From JBHHZI01 sp046757965 (GTDB taxonomy: Bacteria; Acidobacteriota; Polarisedimenticolia; SMYD01): 16,556 nucleotides of DNA. The first letter of the stretch is position 1; each line of letters opens with the position of its first letter. The DNA is taken from positions 1 to 16,556 of the forward strand of contig JBHHZI010000066.1 in the NCBI GenBank assembly GCA_046757965.1, in the 5' to 3' direction. This document shows positions 16,537 through 16,556 of the stretch, one piece after another. Position numbers and translations under genes: made by a program. The notes under the pieces were generated by a model. That model was not told where the DNA came from and searched no databases. It worked only from the letters and a program-made list of their open reading frames with translations.

Positions 16537-16556
16537 ATGGGTTTCATCGAGAGCAA
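16537..16556 (+). CDS. Start of a presumed integron cassette gene (cut by window edge)
   Basis: Only the first six codons are visible (M-G-F-I-E-S) before the window ends. ATG 16537 is chosen because AAGGAGGT (16522-16529) is at ideal spacing; the ATG at 16530 is too close to it. The ORF begins 28 bp after the putative attI core, as expected for the first gene of a cassette array. Nothing can be said about its function. Confidence 0.6.

Overview
A GC-rich bacterial chromosome segment. Most genes terminate with TGA and many start with GTG or TTG. The gene set (secreted M16 peptidase, FG-GAP/ASPIC-UnbV/TlpA protein, DCC-lipase maturation factor fusion, tandem CNNM/CorC proteins) suits an environmental Gram-negative such as Acidobacteriota or a neighbouring poorly cultured phylum. 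I infer this from gene content only and cannot fix the taxon.

Layout. Positions 1-5379 hold three minus-strand genes: an EVE-domain protein cut by the left edge, a two-domain M16 zinc peptidase with signal peptide, and a DCC/lipase-maturation-factor membrane protein. A CBS-pair protein (5521-6057, plus) then converges on a minus-strand run: mutM (fpg), a stand-alone response-regulator receiver, and rpiB. Divergent from mutM, two overlapping CNNM/CorC-type membrane proteins run to 10855. Their stop codon abuts the stop codon of a minus-strand group: a long FG-GAP protein (from 14877), its in-frame continuation carrying ASPIC/UnbV and TlpA-like thioredoxin domains (12022-13119), and a predicted lipoprotein aminopeptidase (10856-12010). 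A 422-bp divergent spacer separates this group from a plus-strand integron integrase (15300-16301).

The most interesting part is the right end. The integrase carries the segment typical of IntI proteins. Immediately 3' of it, base composition drops from very GC-rich to roughly half GC. This stretch contains a promoter-like element, short direct repeats, and a perfect GTTRRRY core (GTTAGAC, 16502-16508). About 30 bp further on, a new ORF opens with a full AAGGAGGT ribosome binding site and runs off the window. This is the expected start of a gene-cassette array lying downstream of intI, on the same strand. That is the uncommon 'inverted' integron layout; no comparable core was seen 5' of intI.

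The second notable point is an in-frame TGA (13141-13143) splitting what reads as one multidomain protein. The sequence on both sides is in the same frame and looks coding, so this is a nonsense mutation, a sequencing error or readthrough rather than two unrelated genes.

The other genes serve housekeeping or envelope roles (pentose phosphate pathway, base-excision repair, ion-transport/CBS regulation, envelope proteolysis). I see no rRNA, tRNA, CRISPR array or insertion sequence.
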